A DNA stretch of 64,000 bases. Origin: Nicotiana tabacum (lineage: Eukaryota > Streptophyta > Magnoliopsida > Solanales > Solanaceae). The position numbers were made by a program, and so were the translations under genes. Where the stretch lies: contig NC_134081.1 of assembly GCF_000715075.1 (NCBI RefSeq), positions 109,666,108 to 109,730,107 of the forward strand, written 5' to 3'. Below the pieces are notes generated by a model. The model saw nothing but the letters and a program-made list of their open reading frames with translations. It was not told the origin of the DNA and did no database searches. This document shows positions 11,129 through 22,477 of this stretch, one piece after another; position 1 is the stretch's first letter, and every line of letters starts with the position of its first letter.

Positions 11129-13229
11129 TGTTCATAACACGCAGCGGAAGACAATAACAATCCTAGGCAGAACTTTTCGTGTTTAAAATTTATTTATATG
11201 TCAAAGATCGGATCTAAGACGTACCTGGTGAAGAGAGTCTCGTTTTAAATTTTTTCGATAGTGCGAAGACTCTATGCGTATCCACACCGAGATTGATCCT
11301 TGCTATCAACTCTTTGATCAATGAAATCCCGCGAATAAATTGAATGAAAATATTGTGTTGAAATTTTTCTCAAAAATCTCAACTCAAAGGTAGAAGAACA
11401 AGAAATAATTTTCTTGTACTAGTATTTTCTATCTTGGCTTTGTATTGCACTATTACTTTCTCAAAGCAATTTTCTTCTCAAGAATAACTCTCTTGGTTTT
11501 TACAATATGTATAAGATCTATATCACCCTAATTCTTAATTAGGACTCACACATATATATACACATAATTTTCATTGAAAAATACAAATCACATGCTTTAT
11601 GGTAAATATTTAAAAAATATGTAACTAATTTATGAAATTCAATTCTAAATTGAATTCTACAACTTAGTCATACCTTTTAAAATAAAAATATGTAATTCAT
11701 TTATGGAATTCAATTCTAAATTGAATTCTATAACTTAGTCAATATTTTAAAATAAAAACATATAACTCATTTATGGAATTCAATTCTAAATTGAATTCTA
11801 TAACTTAGTCAATATTTTAAAATAAAAACATGTAACTCATTTATGGAATTCAATTCTAAATTGAATTCTACAAATTAGTCAACATTTTAAAATAAAAACA
11901 TGTAACTCATTTATGGAATTCAATTCTAAATTGAATTCTACAACTTAGTCATACTTTTAAAATAAAAAACATGTAACTCATTTATGGAATTTTCTATAAC
12001 TTAGTCAACATTTTAAAATAAAAACATGTAACTCATTTATATATATATATATATAGAGATATAATTTAATTTTCTATTTTAAATAGAAAAGTTTAATTTG
12101 TTCACAATATTAATTATATCCTCTGTGCTAGCAAAGAATATAATAATATTTTATTTGGACTAATAACTAAATTTATTTGACTAATTAAATTCTTTAATTT
12201 AATTATCAAATAATAAAGTAATTAATCCTTTAGCAAAGATCAGAACACTCGTTAGTGTGCGACCCCATAGGTTCAATACTAAACCGGTAGTAAATTGATC
12301 ACATCAATATACTAATCAAGGGTGGCGTCTAGTAACACTCCTTAACGACCGGATAACATGAAGTATATAATTTACTCTCAAGAACCTGTAGAAGAATAAT
12401 GTATTAATTCCTTATGTCCTTATAGCTCTGGGTCACCCTAGGATATGGTTCAACTGTCAAATCCTAATAGGCGGCCGACAATGTGTTCATGTCAAAAATA
12501 ATCGACCATTGAATGACCTAAGAAACTCTTTTCTTCTTTCATTCAATCGCCCTGGCCAAGGTCTTAATTTGGTCGGTTATAATTTATGACATCATGGAGC
12601 TTAAACTCATTACCAAGAGTTGACAGATTCCTTCTTGATCAATCATTAATTCTACAAGTATTTAATCGTACCCAATATCCTTTCAACTATCGCCCTAGGG
12701 CCATAGGTGTCTAGTATCAAAGCACAATAAATAACTTGTCAATTACTATGATGATATCAGGTCAAAGGAAACTCTTACATCACATTCTTCAAGAGAATAT
12801 CCTATTGACAGTTTATGGTAATTCTAACCATTAGGAATTATCCAATGAATCGGTTCAATGATCATATCTCTATATGCATCATCTATTTATGTTATTTAGT
12901 TAATGAGATCAACTAATCTTTATCCCATAAAGACGATCACATATATATAGATCTAACCGGATTACTAATGTCCAAATTAATAATCCTACGATCAAGAACA
13001 ATATTTAGATTAAATTGTAAGAGACTTTACTCTCATTATCATGATCTCCATCATGATGACAAGTCTCAAAATTTAATCAAGGATCTTATTAAATTAATCA
13101 AGCAATTAATAATAAATATGATAAACGAATATCAAATGCCATATATTTTTATAAATAACATTCACAAAAATATGTTCAAATCATCAAATATGAGATTGGA
13201 TCTAGGGCATATATAATATATCCTTAACA
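11129..13229 (-). mobile_element. Probable solo LTR or LARD-type LTR fragment
   Basis: A 2.1 kb non-coding block starting TGTTCATAACA and ending TCCTTAACA, which gives TG...CA termini. On the minus strand it opens TGTTAAGGATATATTATATATG, which contains a TATA-like run. Phrases such as the one around 12245-12300 are ones I associate with repetitive plant LTR sequence, but the lineage is not known to me. The longest open frame is 82 codons and is AT-rich. The 5-bp flanks (ATAGG and AGGAG) do not match, so the solo-LTR reading is an inference. It contains the 70-bp array at 11619-12040. Confidence 0.5.
11619..12040. repeat. Tandem array, 70-71 bp unit, about six copies
   Basis: The phrase TTATGGAATT (or TTATGAAATT) recurs at 11630, 11701, 11771, 11841, 11911 and 11982, giving periods of 71, 70, 70, 70 and 71. 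The first five units each contain a perfect hairpin: GAATTCAATT, then CTA, then AATTGAATTC. The sixth lacks most of the hairpin. The array ends at an AT dinucleotide run (about 12040-12054). Confidence 0.9.
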
Positions 13230-14500
13230 AGGAGGAGGAAATGTAACAACTATATTAATAACAAAGAGAATTTAAAGAAACTAGAATACCTAGATCTTAG
13301 AATTAATTCAGAAAAGAAATTTAAGACTCTAAAAGAAAATATAATAATAAAATGTGATTTCAAGAGAGAGAGAGAGCTTATACGACAAAATAATTTTCTT
13401 CTTGAAATTTGTATTTAATCAAATACTGTCGTATAAAATGAAATAGAAAAAGTTAATTTTCAGGAATCAAAACCCAGTTTTACATTTCGGAAGCATTTAG
13501 GACCAAAGCCCTTTCGTGCTACAAATAGAACTTAAATTCTATTTTACACATTGTTGAAATATAAATCAAAATTTATTACTATGTTAAGGACTAATTTTTA
13601 TTTTATTTTATATATGTACAATAAAGATTGACGTTTAGATAATATTTGATTGAAATAACAATTGAAGATCAAAGAATAATAATTTTTTGCAAATAATATT
13701 ATAAGTTGAAGTTGAAATAATAAAATAATTTGTATGGACCCCAATATTTGGGTTATTATTCCTTCCAAAAAAATATATGAGGAAAAACTAATATATAATA
13801 ATTTACTAAAATCTAGACAAGCCTTTTGACAATACAATAAATTCTAAAAATGTTAAAAGTTGAACCATCAAAATTTAAATCCTGAATCCAAGCGTAAAAA
13901 CATGAAATATGGTCAGTTGTCATGGGTGCGAATTTTTTCTGTCCATAGTTCGGCGAAGGGGAAGTCGAACCTTTTCAGCCAACATTTTATAAGTTAGAGT
14001 ACTTATCTCTCGCTAATTATGAGCAAAATATATTATGTACATACTATATGCGTGAAAGGTAATTACAGTTTAGGTTTATAACTAAGACATCTGAGATAAC
14101 TCCAAATAGAAGCTTACCAGTAGTTGTTGCAGTCAAGTTGCAATTTCAAAATGATGATTGATGAATGTGACAGATGAATGAAAGCTACTGATGTAGTGAA
14201 GCAGCAAAAATCATGCCAATTTTAGTTTTCCATACAAAAGAGCGTTTACTTTTGAGGAGTTAGAAAATCCATTTGATGACGAAACTCACTTTGTCATTCT
14301 CGTTGCTGCCGTCAATTCTCCGCCGTCCTCATCCATTTGTGCAACCAAAGAAAACGACCTTTCTGTTTTTATATATTTCTGACGCTATCGTTTCAACTAC
14401 TGCTACTATTACTACTCTACTCAATTATTCCTTATAGTTGTAGTTCAATAATACTAGTGTTCAGAGCAAATTGAGGAACTGAAGAACACAAGTTTACCCG
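13230..14500. other. AT-rich stretch and upstream region of the bHLH gene
   Basis: Contains a GA dinucleotide run (about 13363-13376) and a 10-bp perfect inverted repeat, TTATACGACA at 13378-13387 with TGTCGTATAA at 13427-13436. The last 250 bp before 14501 become pyrimidine-rich, as in a 5' leader, and presumably hold the bHLH promoter. No gene was recognised. Confidence 0.45.
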
Positions 14501-17500
14501 ATGGAGATTGATTCAAGTGGGAATCCCAATTGGCTATTTGATTATGAGTTGATCACTGATATCACTTCCGCCGCCTCCGTCGCCGTCGCTGATTTCCAGT
14601 CTCCGGCCACTATTGACTTCAGCTGGCCTGCTCAAACAATCTATGCCTCCTCTAATCTCATGTGGGTCTGCTCTTCCATCTTTTCCTTTTTTTTTCTTGA
14701 AGCACTTAGAAGAAAAGTTTATTTCTTTATTCTATTGCTCTATATTATGTACTCCAATTGTTACTGTATCACTAGCTCGAGTAGAAGAGAACTAGGGTAC
14801 TGGAGAATTAAATGAGAGTAGATGATATTTACACATTCCTGCCTATGCTAATTTATAACTCCAAGCATGTGAGCGTTGTAAACTACTAATAACTTTTTGT
14901 AATCGAGATAAAGGAGGAGGGTTGTGCTAAGTTGACAATTAGTGTCAAAATAGTCTTATTATAGGGTAGCAGGCAGAGGCGGGTGTAGCGTTGCAGTATT
15001 GAGTAACCCAGTACTTCTAACGAGGAACATAAATTTATGTGTAAAGATCTGCTGAAGTTGCAACAAATATTAGATATTAACCCACAATTTTAAAATACAA
15101 TGCGTTTAATAATAAGAACCTTGAAGGATGAAATCATAGAGCTTAAAGTTTTGGATCCTGCCTCTGGTAGCAGGTAACTCCAACAAGGAATTGTCACTTT
15201 GGTCAGTCTGTAGCTTGAAAAGTTGTTACTCCACTTTCGAAGACGAAGAAATTGTCTATCACTTTGTTGAGGTTATAGATTTCCTCTCTAGATTACATTA
15301 CTTAAAGTTATAGAAAGACTTAAATTATGTTCTGTAAATATATTTATTAGGACTCAAAACCATCAGCTTTTCAATTTCCACCAAGGATATTGTTACAACT
15401 ATGAAAGATGAATTTCTAATCTTATGGGCACAGTAACATACCTGTCTGATGTCTTAATAGGATGACATAGTGGTGAGATGAGTATTTTACTGGAACAGTT
15501 CTTTTGTTTTTACCATCCCCGTGTTCTGATGGTCACTTATCTCTTTCAGTGCAGAAACAGATTACACATTTGATGATTCTGAAGTCAGTAAGGAGGCAAG
15601 CTCGCGAAAGCGGTAAATACATTATCCCTTTCTCTTTTAGCACTGTTTGTGAGGTTTGGGTAGACTCTTGATTATTACTTTCTTCTTCTTTTAGAAATCT
15701 GGATCTGTTTATATCCTATGTTCTAAATGAAGGACCCAATGCCATTTATATGCATGCATTTTTGCGGTTTCTTATGTGATGTGATTGGAATATAGCAGCC
15801 AACTAAATAAAAAAGGAGCTTGTGATGCTAGAAGTCACACATGACAAAGGCTCTTCTTCCGAATCACTTATTAAATTTTATGGTTGCATTTCTCTGAGAG
15901 ACTTTGCTGATTAGTCAAGAAGCCTATTTTCATTGTGAGGTTCTTGGTTGTAGATTAGTAACTTTATCAGCATAATGATATCCTATAATATGTTAGACAA
16001 ACACAGCTGGCTAGTTTCTTTATTTTCTTTTTCATTGTTTGTTTTATTAAAAAAAAACTTTTGTTGCTCAGAGTAGAAAATTTTATTGGTGATCTCAATA
16101 TATTTAAAATAGTTTTTCTATAGTCAAGTAATAACCAACATCTATACTGAAGGTTGGCCATATATACCTTTCGTCCAGGTTCTCCACCATTGCTCTTGCT
16201 AATCTCCACCACCGAACTCAGGCATGAATTTTACATTCAGTTTAAGAGTACCGATGTGGCGTGAGTTGGTGTTTTTCTGTTTCAAGGCTGTATATGGGTT
16301 GTAGTATTATAATTTCTAATTTCCATTTGAAGGAATATCATCTCGAATTTGAACTGGTTATGTGGAGCTCTATGTTTCAAGCTTCACCGTCCGGTCTATC
16401 TAATTGCTATTACAGAAACCAAAATTTTAGGCAGAGCTTTATATATTAATCTGCATCCTTTCAATAGTTAGTTATGAAAATATAGCTTCACTGAGCTGTT
16501 CATCCTAGATTTTAGGATTCTCACATCATACCTATTCAATTGTCTCATCGTGTTGGTGCTTTTTAAAGATCGATGCAGATGATTAAGAGAAAGTGGCTTT
16601 AACATCATTTGAGTAAACACAAAGATATGTGTGTACTAACGATTTTTTTTTAAAATTGCATGTGGGCAAAAGATAACAAGATAGAGAGGGAAAACTCACA
16701 TAAGAAATCAGTACTTTGGTGGCTCAGGGCTTTGGTCTAGTGATAAGAGCGCATCATATGATGTGTGGGTTAGGCACATGTCACAGGTTCGAAGCCTGGT
16801 ATTTAAATGGAGAAGGGTAGACTGAGCCACTGCCCCTCGGGGATTTCTCGGTTGTAAAGAAAATCAGTATTTGGTTCAACTTTTATACATAGAGTTTGCG
16901 TGTGGTATTTGGGTAAACTTAGAAGAAAAAGGTACTAAAAGTAGATTAGTAGACTAGGAGTAGCAACAGGAAGAGCTTGAAAGGACACAAAGTTGCAGCT
17001 ATATCAAAGTTTCAAGCTGGTGAACTACTTTCCCAGCTTGTATGAAGCTGTATCAAGCTAACTGAAATACATGGCTGACCACACGCCTTCTAATAACCTG
17101 TTGGTTGACCTGAACAAATTTGTCTTAATTTTGGAGTTGTGTAGCACAAAAGATTTCTGATAGGATGCCTACAGGTCATGGCTGTGCTCTTCATAATCAT
17201 CTTTCTTTGATATCCTTGTCCAGTTTCAAGGTGAATAATCTTTTAAAAGGTTCACCATTAAAATGAGTTGCCAATAACCGTCCCTCTCATCCCCAAGAAA
17301 CAAGAAAATGAAATAGAACAGGGAAGTTTTGATGTGTTAAAGCAAGTTGTTTTAGATATTATTTTCTATGCAAAGACCAGTTCCATTTGAATTGGTGTTA
17401 TTTATTTCTTTGCATGTCCATGTGTTTTAACTTTATGTACAGGTCGAGAATTGAATGTTGCAACTCCCCGAGATCTAAGGCAAGTCGAGAGAAATTGCGG

Positions 17501-18192
17501 AGGGACAGACTTAATGAGAGGCATGATCTCTCCCTCTAGATTTTTCTCTCGTGATATATATTATTCACTGCCTTATGAATTCTCACATCTAAATCTGTCA
17601 TCATCTAGGTTCCTTGAATTGAGCTCTGTCCTTGATCCAGGAAGACCACCTAAAACTGAGAAAGTTGCAATTCTGAGTGATGCTCAAAAGATGCTGATTG
17701 AGCTGCGAGCTGAAACGCAGAAGCTGAAGGAGTCAAACGAGGAACTGCAAGAGAAGATTAAAGAACTTAAGGTGTAGTTTTAATTCTAGTGGTACTGAAT
17801 ATCTACTAGAATATCCATGCTAATTTTCAGTTGTCTTGATTCTGGAACATTAGTGAGCGGACGCTATTCTTTTCTTTAGCTCTCTGTTCAGGCACTTACA
17901 AAAGAAAAATACTTTGTCCGTTCAGGCAGAGAAGAATGAGCTCCGTGATGAAAAGCAAAGTCTAAAGGAAGAAAAGGAGAATTTGGAGCAGCAGGTTAAA
18001 AACTTATCTTCTAAACCAGGCTTTCTCTCCCATCCTTCTGCCATGGGAGCTGCATTTACTGCACAAGGACAAGTCGCTGGCAACAAACTGATGCCTTTCA
18101 TTGGCTATCCTAGTGTTGCGATGTGGCAATTCATGCAACCTGCTGTTGTTGACACATCACAAGATCATGTGCTCCGTCCTCCAGTTGCTTAA
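14501..18192 (+). CDS. ILR3-like: bHLH subgroup IVc transcription factor, ILR3-like
   Basis: Five exons: 14501-14661, 15550-15612, 17443-17520, 17609-17771 and 17926-18192, giving 243 residues (Arabidopsis ILR3 is of similar size). An acidic N-terminus is followed by the basic region at about 85-101 (SKASREKLRRDRLNERF). E91, R94 and R95 are the E-box-contacting type. The helix-loop-helix runs to about 133, then a coiled coil rich in Leu, Glu and Lys (KELKAEKNELRDEKQ) to about 180. The C-terminus (MWQFMQPAVVDTSQDHVLRPPVA region) is the hallmark of subgroup IVc. In Arabidopsis these nuclear factors heterodimerise, drive iron-deficiency regulators and are degraded by BRUTUS E3 ligases; applying that role here is inference. 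Intron 3 (17521-17608) starts with GC rather than GT, as AG|GCATGA. Intron 2 carries a SINE. All phases join cleanly. Confidence 0.88.
16720..16858 (+). mobile_element. tRNA-derived SINE in intron 2 of the bHLH gene
   Basis: An A-box-like segment (TGGCTCAGGG, about 16719-16728) and a B box (GGTTCGAAGCC, 16786-16796) mark a Pol III promoter. Imperfect target duplications flank it: AGAAATCAGTACTTTGG at 16703-16719 and AGAAAATCAGTATTTGG at about 16859-16875. Solanaceae SolS-type SINE is my family guess. Confidence 0.78.
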
Positions 18193-19058
18193 GCTGGACT
18201 TGCCAGGTGACTTGCTACTGGAGCTTTATTCTTTTTGTTGCTCCTATGCATGTTAAAGGTGACAGACAACTGAGACAATTTGCTGGTTGTATTTATTGGT
18301 CTTTGATGTATGAGTCCGTCTTGATGTTTTGCTATAGTGTGTACATGCCGGGTACTCACCCGAAAAACAGTTTGTGTATTGTAATTCCTAAATGGGATTC
18401 CTTCTGAAATAATTAAACTTGGTTATATGTATATTATAAGCTGTTTTACCTAAGCTTGCTTTTGCTCTGCGTAGTATATTTTCTTTTCAACTGAGACTGA
18501 AAAGATTTGCTTGATTGGCCATTTTGGTATCTTCTGCTTCCTGTCCTCACTACCAGAATTCCGTTCCTTACTCTAGGATTTACCATTTGTGTTTTCTCGA
18601 TACCCTTCTGCTTGTTTGCTCTGTTATGCTTATTGGGGAAGAGGTCAATCTGTGTTCGATTCATGTGGTTCCTTCCGATAATTCACAACTACGGCTTCTA
18701 AACTCACTGAAGCACGTATTTTTCAGACTATTTGCACTGTTACAAACAATATATTGAGGAAATCTGACAGTGAATTTTCTTTAAACCTTTGTTAGACATC
18801 AGCATAGTTCGTGTAAGACTCCATATTTATTGCCTCTACTGATTATACCAAATCAAGAAAGTATCCAAAGCTAAAAGAAATCTATAGCAATGCTTTAGAT
18901 ATAAAATTTCAATGCTAAAGTCCATTATATCTCCGTCAATAATTTGCAACATTCATAATATAGAATGTGTTGAACAAACAACCAGGACTGAGGAAAAGTA
19001 GGTACTGAATCAACAATATAACAAAAAGTGACAACCACCTCAAATATTGTTTGAAGGC
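18193..19058. other. Gap between convergent bHLH and phytocyanin genes
   Basis: It should hold the 3' untranslated regions of both neighbours. Small open frames at about 18446-18757 overlap on both strands and look accidental. No repeat or RNA gene was recognised. Confidence 0.5.
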
Positions 19059-20518
19059 TTAAAGAAAGAACATCAGCATAACAGCAAAGCCAAATCTCAC
19101 TGTAGAACCAGCAGTGACACGGATTTTATCAGCTGATGATGGGGCAGATGGTGTAGGTGCAGAAGCGCCCGAAGGGGGCAATCCAGCGTCCTCAACAGTA
19201 GGGGATGTTGGACTGCCAGCAGGAGGCATTGCTGGGCTGTGAGGAGGGAAGGACTTGGAAGGTGACAATGCAGGGGAAATTTTAGGTGCATGTTTTGGTG
19301 AGGGTGCTGATGAAGACTTGGGAGATGGTGATGAAGAGGGAGGGGAAGCAACTGGGGTGGTGGAAGGGGCTGATGCTGGTGGAGTTGTAGGAGTTGACGG
19401 CGGTGGAGTTGCGGGGGTTGATGGTGGTGGAGCTGTAGGGGTTGCTGTTGGTGGAGTAGCTGGCTTGGCTGGTGGGGGTGGAGAAGCCTTGACAAGAATG
19501 TTGACTTCGAGTTTCATTCCTGAGCTACAATGGCCACCAGTTCCACATATAAAGTATCTCTTGCCTACAGAAGCTAGAGTGATGACTGTCATGCCTCCAC
19601 TATAAATTGCAATAGGATTTGTATTGTCACAGGAGTCATATTGAGCCTTTGTTACTTCAAGCACAGTATGGCTTGGAGCATATGAAAAAGCTGTCAAGAA
19701 AACACAACATTAGATTTAACATCTAATTGTGTCTACAACAAGAAAAGCGCAAGACTCCGTCTGTAAAGACGACGACAACAACGACGACGACGACCCAGTA
19801 AAACCCCACAAGTGGGGGTTGGGGAGGGTAGTGTGCATGCAGACCTTACCCCTACCCCGATGGAGTAGAGAGGCTGTTTCCGATAGATTCTCGGCTCAAG
19901 AAGACGGAAAAGACGAGAAGAAACAATATATTAGTACCATCAACAGAAACCATAGAAATAATAACAGCATCATAAGAACCAGAAAATAGATGAAATGCAA
20001 TAACAATAACCAGTAAATAAGGCCCGGTGCTATGAAAAACGGAAAGATAGTGTGAACACAACATTAACCACTAGCCGTCTAAGATAAAAACTGACAATTT
20101 GTAAGTCAAGATCATCGGAAAAATCTGCCTGATCAAGCTCAAAATTGACATTTTCAGCCAGTTTGAGTGCAGGATTCAGAGTTTAAGACTTGGCAAAGGC
20201 TTCTCATTCTTTTATGCCAACTTAACAATATGAGATACATTATTCTTTTTACAAATGTGATCTTACGAAAGAGAGGATCACTATAATCCATTTACGAAGT
20301 GCAAAAAAGATTGTTTACTAGGAAACATTATGTAAATATTGAGATATCTTACTTATTTTATCTCCGACGAAGAACTTTTGAGATGCAGCCCATGACTGAA
20401 GATCACTAGTTTGGTCCCATCCACCATTAGGACTTCCCACTGTGTAATCTGTAGCCATGGCTGAACCAAGCACCATAGCTATGACAGCCAAACTACTCAA
20501 AAGTCTTAGCATTGCCAT
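19059..20518 (-). CDS. Uclacyanin-like phytocyanin with arabinogalactan tail and GPI signal
   Basis: Two exons, 20353-20518 and 19059-19690 (phase-1 junction, GT-AG), encode 265 residues. The second ATG of the frame (20518) is chosen because it puts a signal peptide at residues 1-22 ending AMA. The plastocyanin-like domain runs to about residue 120. The type-1 copper ligands are all present: H63 (APSHTVLEV), C104, H109 and M114 ([12 protein letters not shown]). C76 and C110 would form the usual disulfide. An axial Met, not Gln, points to uclacyanin rather than stellacyanin. About 115 residues rich in Pro, Ala, Ser and Thr follow, then a hydrophobic C-terminus typical of GPI anchoring. It probably sits at the outer plasma membrane. 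Redox or cell-wall roles are suggested for the family but not proven. The intron holds a SINE. Confidence 0.88.
19767..19915 (-). mobile_element. Au-like SINE in the phytocyanin intron
   Basis: On the minus strand it shows the conserved run GGTAAGGTCTGCATGCACAC, then a phrase like CCCTCCCCAACCCC, and ends in ACTGGGTCGTCGTCGTCGTT. That is a decayed form of the TTG-repeat tail of plant Au SINEs. A second copy lies at 32068-32206. The 5' limit is approximate. Confidence 0.75.
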
Positions 20519-22477
20519 TTCAATCAGCAGAAAACTAGCTAATTTGGGCATAAAACTGCTGCCAAATTAGCTAATTTGGATATCTTAAGAGTAGTATCTT
20601 GGCTCTTGCAAGATTTAGCTATTTAATGCAACTCTAATTAGAGTGAGGACAAAGCCCGTTGAATAAGGAGAAGATCTTTATTTTAATCTCAAGAGCCACT
20701 GACAGCTTGTTCCTGAAAAAAATGCCATTTCTCAGTTTTACATTTTTCTTTTTGGTTTTGCTTGAATCCTACTCTGAGGTAGTTGACTTCTTTTTTAGTG
20801 CAAATAACACAAGAACAAGCTAAATGGTGGAGCATTATGTAAAATCTTGACAATGATTCATTCAGAAAATTTCGTGAAAATTAAGAATTATTAATAAAAA
20901 TTAAGGAAATCAATTGTTTTAAATATTGAGTTTTATATGGTCGTTTTCTATAGTTCATATTTGTTGACGAAGAAACTAGGAAACATGGAAGCCATGCCTA
21001 AAGAGAAGACTTATTCCTAATCCTAGAGGAGATTATCTAATCATTACTACTTACAAGCCCCCACTATCACAATCTTATTTCGAAATGAATGATTAAAAAA
21101 TTAAAAAGAGAATAATTTTGGAGCCTGTCATGTAACTGTATGCACCTTCTTACTAGTTTCTTGCTATTTATAATTGCCACTAGATAATGGAGATGCTCAA
21201 AGTCTTAATTTCATATAGAATCTCTCTCTATCTCTCTCTCTCTCTAAAACGTGAGAGATAGCTTGATGTTGAACATACAAGTCAAATCACAATGGTTACC
21301 TAGCTAATCAATTCTTAAGATAATTATAATTGGACAGAGCAAATTCTAATTCATTTCATGAGGAGAACAATTAGAGAGCACATAACTTTGGTCTCTCCCA
21401 TTTGAATGAATATTTTCTTACTTTTACTTGCCAACTTTTTCCAAATAAATTTGGTCGTACCAATTCGCAATGCCAACCATACGTTCACTAATTTGACAGA
21501 ACCAATATTTCAGGGTTGAATTCTCAGATAGATTTAGATATACATTATTTCAAAATTTACTTACTCTACTCAAGACCACGATGTCTAAATTCTGAATCCG
21601 CCAGTGTATTACTTTTCTTGATTAAGAATCACGATCAAAATCTATGGTTACAAGTTACAAATGATGCTAACAAATAATATTAGTGGGTAATATAAATTTG
21701 GAACTACTTTACATGTTCAAATGGTTGCATTATTTGCATAGTGCAACTTACTGTATAAATTTGCAGCTGCAACTTGTCGAAGACCAAATCAGATATGTCT
21801 TTTACTAAAATATGAAATATAGTTTGATTGTACTTTTTGTAGACAGAACTATTCCAAGGATTAAAAATTATTACATGAGTAAAACTTCCAATACATTGTC
21901 TCATTTGTTCAAATACATGTACGAAAATAATTACAGGCCACTTTTCCCCTTTGCAACCCTTTTAACAACTTGACAAAGATTAAAAACGTCTCCACATGGA
22001 ATGTCTAATTCTTTCCACTATTCTTTATTTATTATCCACTCTTAGTTAAAGACAACAAAAATGTTAGTTTCACACACAAGTATGCTGCATTCTTGAGTTT
22101 CTGTATTTGGATGCTTGACCCTATCTGTTAAACATTTACAGTATATTATTTCTTCCAACCTAGCCGTTCACTTTCCCAAGAAAAAAAAGTAATTTTAAAA
22201 AAGAAGAAAAGAAAAAGAGCTGAACATGAATCTTTGGCATTGCCCTGATTCACATATATATTGTCAGTGCTACTAGTATAACTTATTTCTCACAAAATAC
22301 TTTGCAACATTTACTACCAAATCAAAACCTACTTATGATACAAGATCGAGAAAAGTGTTATAACTCCAACAAGAATACATATTGGAGCTGGAGATATAAA
22401 TAAACACCCTTAGTTTTGTGCTTTAGCTTCATGCCACTCATAAGGTTTCTGATAAAAGCTGGTAATATTCTATTTGC
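20519..22477. other. Gene-free stretch upstream of the phytocyanin
   Basis: The first few hundred bases should hold the phytocyanin promoter. A CT dinucleotide run lies at about 21221-21245. The ancestral 3' end of the CDC48C-like frame lies at 22438-22495 (see findings). Otherwise this is AT-rich sequence with no recognised family. Confidence 0.5.

Noticed and set aside
16720..16858. Possible tRNA gene (A and B boxes)
   Set aside because: No cloverleaf with acceptor stem could be drawn by eye. Target duplications and length fit a SINE.
19255..19605. 116-codon Gly-rich frame opposite the phytocyanin
   Set aside because: It is the mirror of the Pro/Ala/Thr-rich tail of the phytocyanin, whose own frame has signal, ligands and GPI features.
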